This document shows, in pieces, positions 35,060 through 43,116 of a stretch of 64,000 bases of DNA. The notes under the pieces are model-generated. The model searched no databases and was not told the DNA's origin. It worked only from the letters and a program-made list of their open reading frames with translations. The position numbers were made by a program, and so were the translations under genes. The number at the start of each line of letters is the position of its first letter. Positions within the stretch are counted from its first letter, which is position 1. Source of the DNA: JAJFHI01 sp050633705 (GTDB lineage Bacteria > Pseudomonadota > Alphaproteobacteria > Rhizobiales > Hyphomicrobiaceae); the NCBI GenBank assembly GCA_050633705.1, contig JBOEGZ010000006.1, positions 124,001 through 188,000 on the forward strand, read 5' to 3'.

Positions 35060-35703
35060 CGAGCTAACTCCTTCAAACCACGCTTAATCAATTCTGATAC
35101 GGGTGCATCGCTACCAAGGTCTTGGACCGCCGTTGCAACAGCTTGGCTCGCGTGAGCGGGTTGATAGCCAAGATTGGACAAGGCCGAGATTGCCTCAATG
35201 GCCGCGTTGCCAGCTCCTGATCCATGGCCACCTTGTTTTGCGCTTGGCGTTGCCTTGTCGCCGCTGGCCGCCGCCTCAGCACTTGCGTCCGCCATCATCG
35301 ACAGACCAGGGGCCTTGTCTTTTAATTCAGCAACAATGCGTTGTGCTAGTTTTTTGCCAACTCCGGGTGTTTGTTCAACTGTTGCGGCATTACCAATTGC
35401 AATTGCGCTCGCCAGGTCTTGCGGCGACATCACACCCAGCGCTGCCAAAGCCACCTTCGCACCAACACCTTGCACGGTTTGCAGCGTGCGAAACCAACTG
35501 CGTTCACTCTCACTGGAAAAGCCAAACAAGCGTATTGCGTCTTCGCGCACATGTGTATCAATCGTCAAAGAAACATTTGCACCAATTTCGAGATTGCGCA
35601 GCGCGCGTGCAGATGCCTGCACCTCGTAACCCACACCATTGACGTCAATGATGAGATGACTTTCACCAATTGCATCGACGAGGCCTGTGAGTTTTCCAAT
35701 CAT
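35056..35703 (-). CDS. ruvA: Holliday junction branch migration protein RuvA
   Basis: Tetrameric protein that binds four-way junctions and loads RuvB. 215 residues. Domain I (MIGKLTGLVDAIGESHLIID, VNGVGYEVQAS), helix-hairpin-helix motifs in domain II (VQGVGAKVALAALGVMSPQD, TPGVGKKLAQRIVAELKDKA) and the RuvB-contacting domain III at the C-terminus (ALSNLGYQPAHASQAVATAV) are visible. It overlaps ruvC by four bases. Confidence 0.97.
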   Translation of the reverse strand: MIGKLTGLVDAIGESHLIIDVNGVGYEVQASARALRNLEIGANVSLTIDTHVREDAIRLFGFSSESERSWFRTLQTVQGVGAKVALAALGVMSPQDLASAIAIGNAATVEQTPGVGKKLAQRIVAELKDKAPGLSMMADASAEAAASGDKATPSAKQGGHGSGAGNAAIEAISALSNLGYQPAHASQAVATAVQDLGSDAPVSELIKRGLKELAR

Positions 35704-36308
35704 GCTGTGCGCCTCTTACTTTTCGCCATCAATGCCTTGTATTGCTCTGCAGGAGACTGCTTGCGGGCCTTACCAACATAAGAACCTTGTTTTTCACCGC
35801 CCGCCTCCAATTGCGAGGCCGCAGACATTCGGTGGTTGGCATGGCAAATGGCAATTGCTAACGCATCGGCTTCGTCGGCGGTTTCAACAACGGCTTTTGG
35901 CAACAAAAAGCCAACCATCGCCTTGATTTGATCCTTGTGTGCGTGTCCTGCCCCGACAACTGTTTTTTTCACAAGGTTTGGTGGATATTCGCCCACGCGA
36001 AGTCCAAGCATTGCTGGTGCCAACATCGCCATACCACGCGCTTGTCCAAGCTTTAGCGTTGCCCGAGCGTTGTCATTGACAAATGTCTCTTCAACAGCTG
36101 CTTCGATGGGCTTGTATGATTTAATAACGGACGTCAGGCCCTCAAAGATTTCTCGCAGGCGAAATGCCAACTCTTCTTTTGTGGTTGAAGATATGTGCCC
36201 AGAGGCGACGTAGGTCAGGCGAATGCCATCGCTTTCGACAATGCCCCAGCCGGTATGGCGAAGGCCCGGATCAATTCCAATAATGCGTTTTGTGTTCTGT
36301 CCCTGCAT
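35700..36308 (-). CDS. ruvC: Holliday junction resolvase RuvC
   Basis: Mg2+-dependent nuclease that cleaves Holliday junctions symmetrically. 202 residues; the usual length is about 170, and the excess is a basic C-terminal tail (AEQYKALMAKSKRRTA). Catalytic acids are recognisable in IIGIDPGLRHTGWGI (Asp), AAVEETFVN (Glu) and ETADEADALAIAICHA (Asp residues). First gene of the ruvC-ruvA-x-ruvB run. Confidence 0.96.
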   Translation of the reverse strand: MQGQNTKRIIGIDPGLRHTGWGIVESDGIRLTYVASGHISSTTKEELAFRLREIFEGLTSVIKSYKPIEAAVEETFVNDNARATLKLGQARGMAMLAPAMLGLRVGEYPPNLVKKTVVGAGHAHKDQIKAMVGFLLPKAVVETADEADALAIAICHANHRMSAASQLEAGGEKQGSYVGKARKQSPAEQYKALMAKSKRRTA

Positions 36309-36413
36309 GGCACGGGCATAGCACAGGCGATGATTCGTTACCGGTGCAGAAATTAATCAGCACGGCGCTGGTGCTTTCCCAGCCAAACCGTATCTGCAAA
36401 ACCCTGTTGTCAG

Positions 36414-36617
36414 TTAAATTTGTCTTGAGCTTAAAGGGGCTGGTAATTCAACACGATTGCGCGTTTTTTCTGCACACGCCTTGTGTGTTACTTCGACCAT
36501 TACCGAATCGACAAGCTCAACCTGCTGGTTTTGCATTTGTTGGTCGATGAAATCTGCCAAATAAATTCGACGCAGGTTACGTGCGTAGGTTTCAAAATTA
36601 CCCGATCCAAGTTGCAT
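36414..36617 (-). CDS. Small protein of unknown function between yebC and ruvC
   Basis: 67 residues starting MQLGSGNFETYARNLRRIYL. The ATG at 36617 has CAGGAG eight bases upstream, a good ribosome binding site; the open frame extends to 36686. The product is soluble, likely helical (LADFIDQQMQNQQVELVDSV, MVEVTHKACAEKTRNR) and has one Cys. No signal peptide or family recognised. It lies on the strand of its neighbours, 105 bases before ruvC. Confidence 0.5.
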   Translation of the reverse strand: MQLGSGNFETYARNLRRIYLADFIDQQMQNQQVELVDSVMVEVTHKACAEKTRNRVELPAPLSSRQI

Positions 36618-36784
36618 GACCATCACTCCTGCTGCGAAGATATCCTCCACTTGACGTTCTAGGCCGCAGTGATGAACAACTTGCATGCAGCTTGGATAAA
36701 ACCGGTCGCATTAAATTTACCACGTTTGTTATTAGGTTGCGGCAAAGGTAATGGCATTTGCGTGAAAAACGGTATCCGTACGCC

Positions 36785-37534
36785 TTAAGCCGCCGTCAAC
36801 TTGCTTAAGACATCCTCCGAGACTTCGAAATTTGCGTATACGTTTTGCACATCGTCATCGTCTTCAAGAGCCGCAATCAGCTTTAAAATGCTGTCGGCAT
36901 TTTCTTCATCAACTTCAGTTGTCAGGTTCGGGCGCCATACGGCTTTAGCGCTTGTCGCTTCTCCGAGAGCTTTTTCTAAAGCTGTCGAAACAGATGAAAG
37001 ATCTTCGAACGTGCACGTAATCACATGCGTTTCGCTATCCGAGACAACATCATCTGCGCCAGCGTCAATGGCTGCTTCCAACACCTCATCGTTGCTTCCG
37101 GCTGAACCTGGATAGGTGATCTCACCGACATGGCTAAACATATGAGCAACTGCACCCGTTGCACCAAGGTTGCCCCCCTGCTTTGTGAATGCAGCACGCA
37201 CGGCACCACCCGTCCTGTTGCGGTTGTCTGTGAGAGCCTCAACGATGATTGCGATGCCACCAGGACCGTATCCCTCATAGCGCATTTCATCGTAGTTTTC
37301 GCCGTCACCGCCCGATGCCTTTTTAATGGCCCGCTCGATATTATCCTTGGGCATATTCTCCGAGCGCGCCGTTTGCACAGCCAAGCGCAAACGCGGGTTC
37401 ATGCCAGGATCTTCGCCACCCAATTTGGCTGCAACGGTAATTTCGCGCGCCAACTTCGAAAACACCTTGGCCCGGACCTTATCCTGGCGTCCTTTGCGGT
37501 GCATGATGTTTTTAAATTGGGAGTGGCCGGCCAT
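36785..37534 (-). CDS. YebC/PmpR family protein
   Basis: Member of the YebC family, whose members act as transcriptional regulators or, in mitochondria and some bacteria, as translation factors that relieve ribosome stalling. 249 residues from the ATG at 37534, which gives the family's conserved start MAGHSQFKNIMHRKGRQDK; the upstream open frame is not used. Other landmarks are NPRLRLAVQTARSENMPKDN, YEGYGPGGIAIIVEALTDNR and TGAVAHMF. Located upstream of ruvC, the arrangement known from many bacteria. Confidence 0.95.
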   Translation of the reverse strand: MAGHSQFKNIMHRKGRQDKVRAKVFSKLAREITVAAKLGGEDPGMNPRLRLAVQTARSENMPKDNIERAIKKASGGDGENYDEMRYEGYGPGGIAIIVEALTDNRNRTGGAVRAAFTKQGGNLGATGAVAHMFSHVGEITYPGSAGSNDEVLEAAIDAGADDVVSDSETHVITCTFEDLSSVSTALEKALGEATSAKAVWRPNLTTEVDEENADSILKLIAALEDDDDVQNVYANFEVSEDVLSKLTAA

Positions 37535-37626
37535 GAGGCGATCTCGCTTCAGTTCATAAATTTGGTTGAATTTTTCAGCAGGCCGCAGCTCATGCAAGCC
37601 CCAAGCTTATTGTCATATCACGGCCG

Positions 37627-38451
37627 TCACGAAGTGCCAAAATCAATGGCCTGAGGCGATAGCACGCCGCCTTGACGAAAGCCTTTTACGTGGGTTGCCA
37701 ACCCCGTTGCATCATCAATCGTCACCGCCAGTCCACAAATTGTTGCTGGTCCATCAGCAACTTCAAAACGTCCGCGCGGAATACGTGTTGTAAAGCGATT
37801 GATCGGTTCTTCGGGCTGCATGCCAAGGACAGAGTTATAGTCACCGCACATGCCCGCGTCAGACATATAAGCTGTCCCACCTGGTAAGACACGCTCATCA
37901 GCGGTTGGTGAATGGGTATGGGTCCCGACCACAACACTGACGCGTCCATCCACGTATGCCGCCAGCGCTTGCTTCTCGCTGGTCGCCTCGGCATGGAAAT
38001 CTATAAAGATGACATCTGCCGCGACCTTTAATGGGCAGGCAGAGAGTTGATCGTCGATGCCTTGGAATGGGCAGTCCAATTCATGCATGAAGGTACGCCC
38101 CATGGCATTCATCACGAGAACATCTGCACCATTCTTGGCTTTGACAAGCGCTGAGCCCCGTCCCGGCGTGCCTTTTGGAAAATTTAAAGGACGGATCAAT
38201 CGTTCTTGGCGTTCAATGTAGACGAGCGTATCTCGCTGATCGAATGCATGATTACCAAGCGTCACAACGTCTGCGCCGACATCTAACAGATCGGTCAATA
38301 TCGGTTCGGTAATACCAAACCCGCCTGCAGAATTTTCACCATTGACGATAACGAAGTCGATATTGTGCGCGTCAATCATACCCGGCAGAGCAGCCATTGC
38401 TGCTTTGCGACCCGACCGACCAACAAGATCTCCCAGAAACAAAAGCCGCAT
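37627..38451 (-). CDS. YmdB-family metallophosphoesterase
   Basis: TIGR00282-type phosphoesterase, 274 residues, related to the 2',3'-cyclic-nucleotide phosphodiesterase YmdB of Bacillus. Metal-site motifs are FLGDLVGRSGRKA, IVNGENSAGGFGI, VTLGNHAFDQRD, FIDFHAEATSEK and VVVGTHTHSPTADE. GMCGDYNSVLGM near the end is also typical. The start is three bases after the stop of the cyclo-ligase gene, so the two are co-transcribed. Confidence 0.93.
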   Translation of the reverse strand: MRLLFLGDLVGRSGRKAAMAALPGMIDAHNIDFVIVNGENSAGGFGITEPILTDLLDVGADVVTLGNHAFDQRDTLVYIERQERLIRPLNFPKGTPGRGSALVKAKNGADVLVMNAMGRTFMHELDCPFQGIDDQLSACPLKVAADVIFIDFHAEATSEKQALAAYVDGRVSVVVGTHTHSPTADERVLPGGTAYMSDAGMCGDYNSVLGMQPEEPINRFTTRIPRGRFEVADGPATICGLAVTIDDATGLATHVKGFRQGGVLSPQAIDFGTS

Positions 38452-38454
38452 ATA

Positions 38455-39048
38455 TTATTCCATACAGCGCAAAACGCGCGTTTGCGTGAAAACCATATCA
38501 AGGCGCTGGTCATAGCTGTCATGAGGCACGGCGTCGACCTCTTGTTCATCAAAAGCTAAACCAATGGCAAGAACAGGTTTGATATTGCGCAGCTTTTCAA
38601 GCGTGCGATCGTAATATCCACCACCATAGCCGAGGCGAAACCCACGCTTGTCGAATGCCAGGAGTGGCACCAAAACTATGTCTGGATCGACCTCAGGTTG
38701 GCTATCGTGCGGTTCACGAATACCCCACTTGGCCGTTGTCATGTCATCACCTGGAACCCAAGTTCGAAAAATCAACGGCATGGCTTTGGCGACGATCACC
38801 GGAAGGGCAAGCTTAAATCCTTGAGCGTGCAAGGCACCTAAAAGCGGCTTTGTATCCAATTCCTCGGGCATGGAAAAATAGCCCGATATTGTCGCGCCAT
38901 CATGTTCAGCCGATGCCAGTTCTAAAAGTCCCGTGGCAGCAAGCCCCTGCGTGGCATCGCGAGCCGCGTCGGTTCCAGCCGCTTCAGCACGCCACGCTTT
39001 TGCCGTTTCGCGCATGTCATCTTTTTGGTCCGTGATGGATGAGGTCAT
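38455..39048 (-). CDS. 5-formyltetrahydrofolate cyclo-ligase
   Basis: ATP-dependent conversion of 5-formyl-THF to 5,10-methenyl-THF, a one-carbon salvage reaction. 197 residues. Typical blocks are ISGYFSMPEELDTKPLL, FKLALPVIV, KWGIREPHD, DIVLVPLLAFDKRGFRLGYG with GGGYYDRTL, and AIGLAFDEQEV. The beginning is divergent, and the ATG at 39015 is an alternative start. It lies directly downstream of the 6S RNA gene, an arrangement conserved between this enzyme and 6S RNA across proteobacteria. Confidence 0.93.
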   Translation of the reverse strand: MTSSITDQKDDMRETAKAWRAEAAGTDAARDATQGLAATGLLELASAEHDGATISGYFSMPEELDTKPLLGALHAQGFKLALPVIVAKAMPLIFRTWVPGDDMTTAKWGIREPHDSQPEVDPDIVLVPLLAFDKRGFRLGYGGGYYDRTLEKLRNIKPVLAIGLAFDEQEVDAVPHDSYDQRLDMVFTQTRVLRCME

Positions 39049-39071
39049 AAAGTTATGAAGTGGTTTGAGAT

Positions 39072-39233
39072 AAAAAAATGCCGCGAAGGCCGTCGGAGCT
39101 GATGAACCCGCGGGATCCTACAAAATGTAGGTGGGCGCCGTGTGCCTAAGACCACGATCGAAGGCAGGGACAGCTCCCATGCGAAGCTTATAGGCCCCCG
39201 GGCAAATGCTGCTCCTAACAAACCCCGCAGCAC
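39072..39233 (-). ncRNA. ssrS: 6S RNA
   Basis: Binds the housekeeping RNA polymerase and mimics an open promoter. No sequence search was possible; the call rests on structure and position. On the minus strand the ends pair as TGCTGCGGGG (39223-39232) with CCTTCGCGGCA (39079-39089), followed inward by GGAGC / GCTCC and CCCG.GGG / CCC.CGGG, as in the long 6S hairpin. A run of seven T ends it (39072-39078). Its length of about 160 and its place between zapA and the formyl-THF cyclo-ligase gene are the conserved ones. A promoter sits at the right distance upstream. Confidence 0.78.
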
Positions 39234-39237
39234 ATCC

Positions 39238-39266
39238 AATCTAGAGCTGAGAGCTTAAGATTCCAA
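39238..39266 (-). promoter_or_regulatory. Promoter of the 6S RNA gene
   Basis: TTGGAA (39261-39266) and TAGATT (39238-39243) with exactly 17 bases between; the predicted transcript start falls at the first pair of the 6S terminal stem. Confidence 0.68.
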
Positions 39267-39319
39267 TGCCCACTTGCGACAGCCGAAACTCACCCGCGCG
39301 CATCGGTCTAAAATAATGA

Positions 39320-39784
39320 TTAACGATAAGCCCGTTTTTGCTTTGTCGGAGCCGAATTATCGATACCAATGTCCATGTCGGTTGATGCGACCGACCCATG
39401 CGTTTTGGCAGACGCGACATCATCTTCGCCATCTTCTTGGCTGTGTTCGTCGTCAAATTCATCGCCAGACGCATCCAGATCGCCACTTTCACGCAACACT
39501 TGCCCACCTCCAGTTGCCGCCAAAGCGCGTAATTCCTCCTGGGCACGTCGCGCATTTTCTTCGAGATCGTCGCGAAGGTCCCAAAGCTCATCGGCAATCA
39601 TGAGGGACGCCATCAGCATCAACCGGTCTTCGCCAACCTGTCCGAATTGCTCCGTCAACAGCGAAACATGTGTCTCAACGTAAGATAACAGTTCGCTTAA
39701 ACGCTGCTCCTCGCCGTCATTACAACTCATCTTGTAAGTCCGGCCGTTGATGGTCTTTGCGACTTGGCCCATGCCCCACCCCAT
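39320..39784 (-). CDS. zapA: Cell division protein ZapA
   Basis: Bundles FtsZ filaments in the Z ring. 154 residues from the ATG at 39784 (GAGGCG eight bases upstream). The conserved part is about 4-95: AKTINGRTYKMSCNDGEEQR, LSELLSYVETHVSLLTEQFG, EDRLMLMASLMIADELWDLR, followed by a coiled coil. The C-terminal 55 residues are acidic and low in complexity (DEFDDEHSQEDGEDDVASAK), longer than in E. coli. It lies 30 bases downstream of a coiled-coil protein gene and upstream of 6S RNA. Confidence 0.92.
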   Translation of the reverse strand: MGWGMGQVAKTINGRTYKMSCNDGEEQRLSELLSYVETHVSLLTEQFGQVGEDRLMLMASLMIADELWDLRDDLEENARRAQEELRALAATGGGQVLRESGDLDASGDEFDDEHSQEDGEDDVASAKTHGSVASTDMDIGIDNSAPTKQKRAYR

Positions 39785-39814
39785 CGTCAAAACGCCTCTA
39801 AAACAGGAGGCGAA

Positions 39815-40105
39815 TCAATGTTTCTCGTCCACAATGTTATGAAGTGAATCCAAGACCCAATCAATCTGGTTGACGGCTTGTAAGTGTTTTGCCTTCAACG
39901 CGGTAATTTCTTGCTTGGCCAATTCTAACTGCGCGGCCAACTGATCACGTTCGACCTCAACTAATTTTAGCCGCGTTTCCATACCATCGACGCCTTCCCC
40001 TACTGGTGACGTAGGCGGCGTTGAAGCCTTAGGCGACTTTGCCTTATCGCTCGCCGTTGCTGACTTAGGAGAAAATTTTGCTTTATTTTGTGTTCGCCCG
40101 GCCAT
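39815..40105 (-). CDS. Coiled-coil protein upstream of zapA (ZauP-like candidate)
   Basis: 96 residues from the ATG at 40105 (MAGRTQNKAKFSPK). A basic, Ser/Pro-rich N-terminal half is followed by a heptad-patterned helix (LKLVEVERDQLAAQLELAKQ, EITALKAKHLQAVNQIDWVL) ending DSLHNIVDEKH. In Caulobacter the coiled-coil protein ZauP is encoded beside zapA and works with it to focus the Z ring. Position and architecture fit, but this is inference, since short coiled coils are hard to assign by eye. Confidence 0.7.
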   Translation of the reverse strand: MAGRTQNKAKFSPKSATASDKAKSPKASTPPTSPVGEGVDGMETRLKLVEVERDQLAAQLELAKQEITALKAKHLQAVNQIDWVLDSLHNIVDEKH

Positions 40106-40702
40106 GAGGGCCCCCGCCTCGTTGTCTCTACGCGTTGATTTCCATGCCCCAACACCAGCATTGGCGCACACATCGCCGGGAGAGCCGAACTTCCGAATTG
40201 GAATTGCGATGACATTGATAAGCCTGGGACAATTCTAAGTACCGCGCCGACAGCCCCACGATTTGGATAATTAATGCCGCTCACTGCTTATGCCAAACCG
40301 ATCGAGTGATAACCATAGGTTGAAGGAGGCAAAAGCGTCAATGAATGGATGGTCCAATGAACGAAATGTGAGACCCCCGTCAGCCTCTTACAGTGTTCAT
40401 TTTTGCATACTCGCCAGCGCACCCCGCACCACTTTTGCTCGCCGGATTAGGCAACATCGACAAATGTAACCAAGAAAATAACCAAACTGACAGCAAAACA
40501 ATCAAGAAACTGGGAGTTGTTGTCGCTTTTGGACGCTCCCCGATTGACAGCACAGGGTCTCCCCAAGTTAATGGCGCCGCACAGACATGCCAAACCGGCT
40601 CACGTTGGCTCAATAATGTGAAATCCGTCGCCACAGCTCACGATCTTCGTGGCCCGTGCCGGTTATTCGCCACAAACAGAAGACCTCAGGAAGGATATGG
40701 AA
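40106..40702. other. Divergent intergenic region between the zapA unit and gap
   Basis: About 600 bases. ORFs on both strands lack ribosome binding sites. It contains a candidate gap promoter (40544-40572); the promoter for the divergent zapA unit was not identified. Confidence 0.45.
40544..40572 (+). promoter_or_regulatory. Candidate gap promoter
   Basis: TTGACA (40544-40549) and GTTAAT (40567-40572) with 17 bases between, 130 bases before the gap ATG. The -35 is perfect and the -10 matches four of six. Confidence 0.42.
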
Positions 40703-41713
40703 ATGACAGTGAATGTCGCTATTTCGGGTTTTGGACGCATCGGCAGGAACATCCTGCGAGCGGCTGCCGAGGCCAAACGCAGCGACATCCGGTTTGTCGC
40801 CATTAACGATCTGGGTTCTGCCAAGGACAACGCTCACCTGTTCAAATACGACAGTGTCCATGGGCGATTTCCAGGCAAGGTCACAGTATCTGGTGACGAA
40901 ATTGACGTCGGCCTTGGCAATCCAATTAAAGTTCTTGCCGAGCGTGACCCATCGAAATTGCCTTGGGGCGAGCTTGGTATCGACATCGTGCTGGAGTGCA
41001 CAGGCTTTTTTGCTGACAAGGAAAAAGCTTCCGCACACCTGACAGCCGGTGCAAAGCGCGTGATTGTCTCAGCTCCTGCCAAAGGCGCTGATCTGACGAT
41101 CGTGTACGGCGTCAACGATGACAAACTGACGGCCGATCACAAAGTGGTGTCGAACGCATCATGCACGACCAACTGCCTAGCACCGGTGGCCAAAGTTCTG
41201 AATGAGCTTTGCGGAATCAGTCAAGGCTTCATGACAACCATTCACGCCTACACAAACGATCAACGTATTCTTGACCAAGCTCACAGCGACATGCGCCGCG
41301 CTCGTGCCGCAGCACTTTCAATGATTCCGACATCAACGGGAGCTGCGAAGGCTGTTGGTCTCGTCCTGCCAGAACTTGCCGGTAAAATCGATGGCACGGC
41401 CGTGCGTGTGCCAACTCCAAACGTCTCCGTGGTTGACCTGAAGTTTATTCCAGGCCGTGAAACAACCATCGACGAAATTAACAAGGCGATGGCAACAGCA
41501 AGTTCGGGACCAATGAAGGGTGTACTTGACTACGTTACCGAGCCATTGGTTTCGATCGACTTCAATCACTCGCCGTTTTCATCAAACTTTGATGCAACCC
41601 AAACACAGATCGTCGACAGCAAACTTTGTCGCATTCTGACCTGGTATGACAACGAATGGGGCTTTTCTAATCGCATGCTCGACACATCAGTTGCGATGGG
41701 CAAATTGCTATAA
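40703..41713 (+). CDS. gap: Glyceraldehyde-3-phosphate dehydrogenase (type I)
   Basis: Oxidative phosphorylation of glyceraldehyde-3-phosphate with NAD(P)+. 336 residues from the ATG at 40703 (AAGGA seven bases upstream); an ATG at 40697 is also possible. Rossmann motif SGFGRIGRNILRAA, the catalytic Cys in SNASCTTNCLAPVA, the catalytic His and substrate loop in TTIHAYTNDQRILD, and the C-terminal TWYDNEWGFSNRM are all intact. It ends in its own strong terminator and is followed by the aldolase gene; no pgk lies between them. Confidence 0.97.
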   Translation: MTVNVAISGFGRIGRNILRAAAEAKRSDIRFVAINDLGSAKDNAHLFKYDSVHGRFPGKVTVSGDEIDVGLGNPIKVLAERDPSKLPWGELGIDIVLECTGFFADKEKASAHLTAGAKRVIVSAPAKGADLTIVYGVNDDKLTADHKVVSNASCTTNCLAPVAKVLNELCGISQGFMTTIHAYTNDQRILDQAHSDMRRARAAALSMIPTSTGAAKAVGLVLPELAGKIDGTAVRVPTPNVSVVDLKFIPGRETTIDEINKAMATASSGPMKGVLDYVTEPLVSIDFNHSPFSSNFDATQTQIVDSKLCRILTWYDNEWGFSNRMLDTSVAMGKLL

Positions 41714-41721
41714 CATTTAAT

Positions 41722-41757
41722 AAAGCGCGCGCCTCTCTGGCGCGCGCTTTTCTTTTT
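41722..41757 (+). terminator. Strong rho-independent terminator of gap
   Basis: AAAGCGCGCGCC-TCTCT-GGCGCGCGCTTT followed by TCTTTTT, nine bases beyond the gap stop. Confidence 0.92.
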
Positions 41758-41808
41758 AAGGCGTGGACTTTCGCGCCCTCCAACACGACTTCACGAGGAG
41801 AGCAAGTC

Positions 41809-42843
41809 ATGGCTGAAAAACTCGAAGATATTGCCGCTGCTATGGTAACGCCGGGTCAAGGCATTCTCGCCGCCGACGAAAGCACCGGAACAATCAAAAA
41901 ACGCTTCGACAGCATCAATGTCGAATCGACCGAAAGTACGCGACGCGATTACCGCGAGATGCTGTTTCGTGCCGACGAAGCAATGAAGAACCACATCTCA
42001 GGCGTTATTCTTTTTGATGAAACCCTGCGCCAGAAGGCGGCAGATGGAACCCCGCTTGTTGACCTCATAAAGGCTTCAGGGGCTGTTCCTGGAATCAAGG
42101 TTGATGCTGGTGCAAAACCACTGGCTGGATCATCACCAGAACTTGTCACCGAGGGGCTCGACGGTCTGCGCGAACGCCTCGCTGAATATTATGACTTGGG
42201 TGCAAGATTTGCGAAATGGCGCTCGGTCATCACCATTGCTGAACAAGGCAATCTACCAAGCTGGAACTGCATCAAAGCCAACGCTCACGGCCTGGCGCGT
42301 TACGCAGCCCTTTGCCAAGAGGCTGGTATCGTTCCGATAGTCGAGCCGGAAGTTCTCATGGATGGGGACTTGGCATCCCATAGCGTTGAACGCTGCCACG
42401 AAGTTACAAACTGGGCCTTGCGCACAACCTTCCGCGAACTTGCCGATGCCGGTGTTCGCCTTGAAGGCATGGTTTTAAAACCAAACATGATTGTTGCAGG
42501 ACACAAATGTGCCACCCAACCGTCTGCCAGTGAAGTTGCAGAGCGCACGGTGAAGTGCCTCAAGGATAACGTCCCATCCTCTGTGCCAGGTATTGCATTC
42601 TTGTCCGGCGGACAGTCCGACGCGTTGGCAACAGAACACCTGTCCCTGATGAACGCGATCGGTGATCTGCCTTGGGCTTTGACGTTCTCTTATGGTCGCG
42701 CCCTGCAGGCTGCGGCACTGAAAGCTTGGAGCGGCAAATCTGAAAACGTTGCAGCCGGTCAACGCGCCTTCGCCCATCGCGCAAAAATGAACGGTTTGGC
42801 AGCCGTCGGCAAATGGGACAAAGGCTTGGAAAAAGCCGCTTAA
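41809..42843 (+). CDS. fba: Class I fructose-bisphosphate aldolase
   Basis: Schiff-base aldolase interconverting fructose-1,6-bisphosphate with dihydroxyacetone phosphate and glyceraldehyde-3-phosphate. 344 residues. It is the eukaryote-like class I form: GILAADESTGTIKKRF at the N-terminus, GIKVDAGAKPLAG with a phosphate-site Lys, AKWRSVI, IVEPEVLMDGD, the Schiff-base Lys in GMVLKPNMI and ALTFSYGRALQAAAL. The AGGAGAG site is well placed. It is separated from gap by a terminator, so it probably has its own promoter. Confidence 0.96.
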   Translation: MAEKLEDIAAAMVTPGQGILAADESTGTIKKRFDSINVESTESTRRDYREMLFRADEAMKNHISGVILFDETLRQKAADGTPLVDLIKASGAVPGIKVDAGAKPLAGSSPELVTEGLDGLRERLAEYYDLGARFAKWRSVITIAEQGNLPSWNCIKANAHGLARYAALCQEAGIVPIVEPEVLMDGDLASHSVERCHEVTNWALRTTFRELADAGVRLEGMVLKPNMIVAGHKCATQPSASEVAERTVKCLKDNVPSSVPGIAFLSGGQSDALATEHLSLMNAIGDLPWALTFSYGRALQAAALKAWSGKSENVAAGQRAFAHRAKMNGLAAVGKWDKGLEKAA

Positions 42844-42876
42844 AAAAGCACCTCTTATTTCGCTAAACACACAACA

Positions 42877-42907
42877 GTCTCACTCCTGGTATGGCCAGGA
42901 GTGAGAC
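42877..42907. repeat. Perfect 13-bp inverted repeat after the aldolase gene
   Basis: GTCTCACTCCTGG and CCAGGAGTGAGAC separated by TATGG. A very stable hairpin 33 bases past the aldolase stop but without a T run on either side, so it may be an mRNA-stabilising element, a terminator without a U tract or a protein site. Confidence 0.8.
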
Positions 42908-43116
42908 GCTCGAACCAAACCCACACACGCTTAAATGCGCTTTTGCCAAATCATCGACGTGAAAAATTCGGCCAAATATACCAAATCCATTGGCTGAATA
43001 CGTTCCTTGCCTAATCGCAATTCGATCGTCGCGATTTGGCCGTTTTCGCCGCAGATATCCTGAGGGGTATAAGATCTCTTGATCTGGCAGCGATGATACT
43101 TGAAGGAATGAAACCT

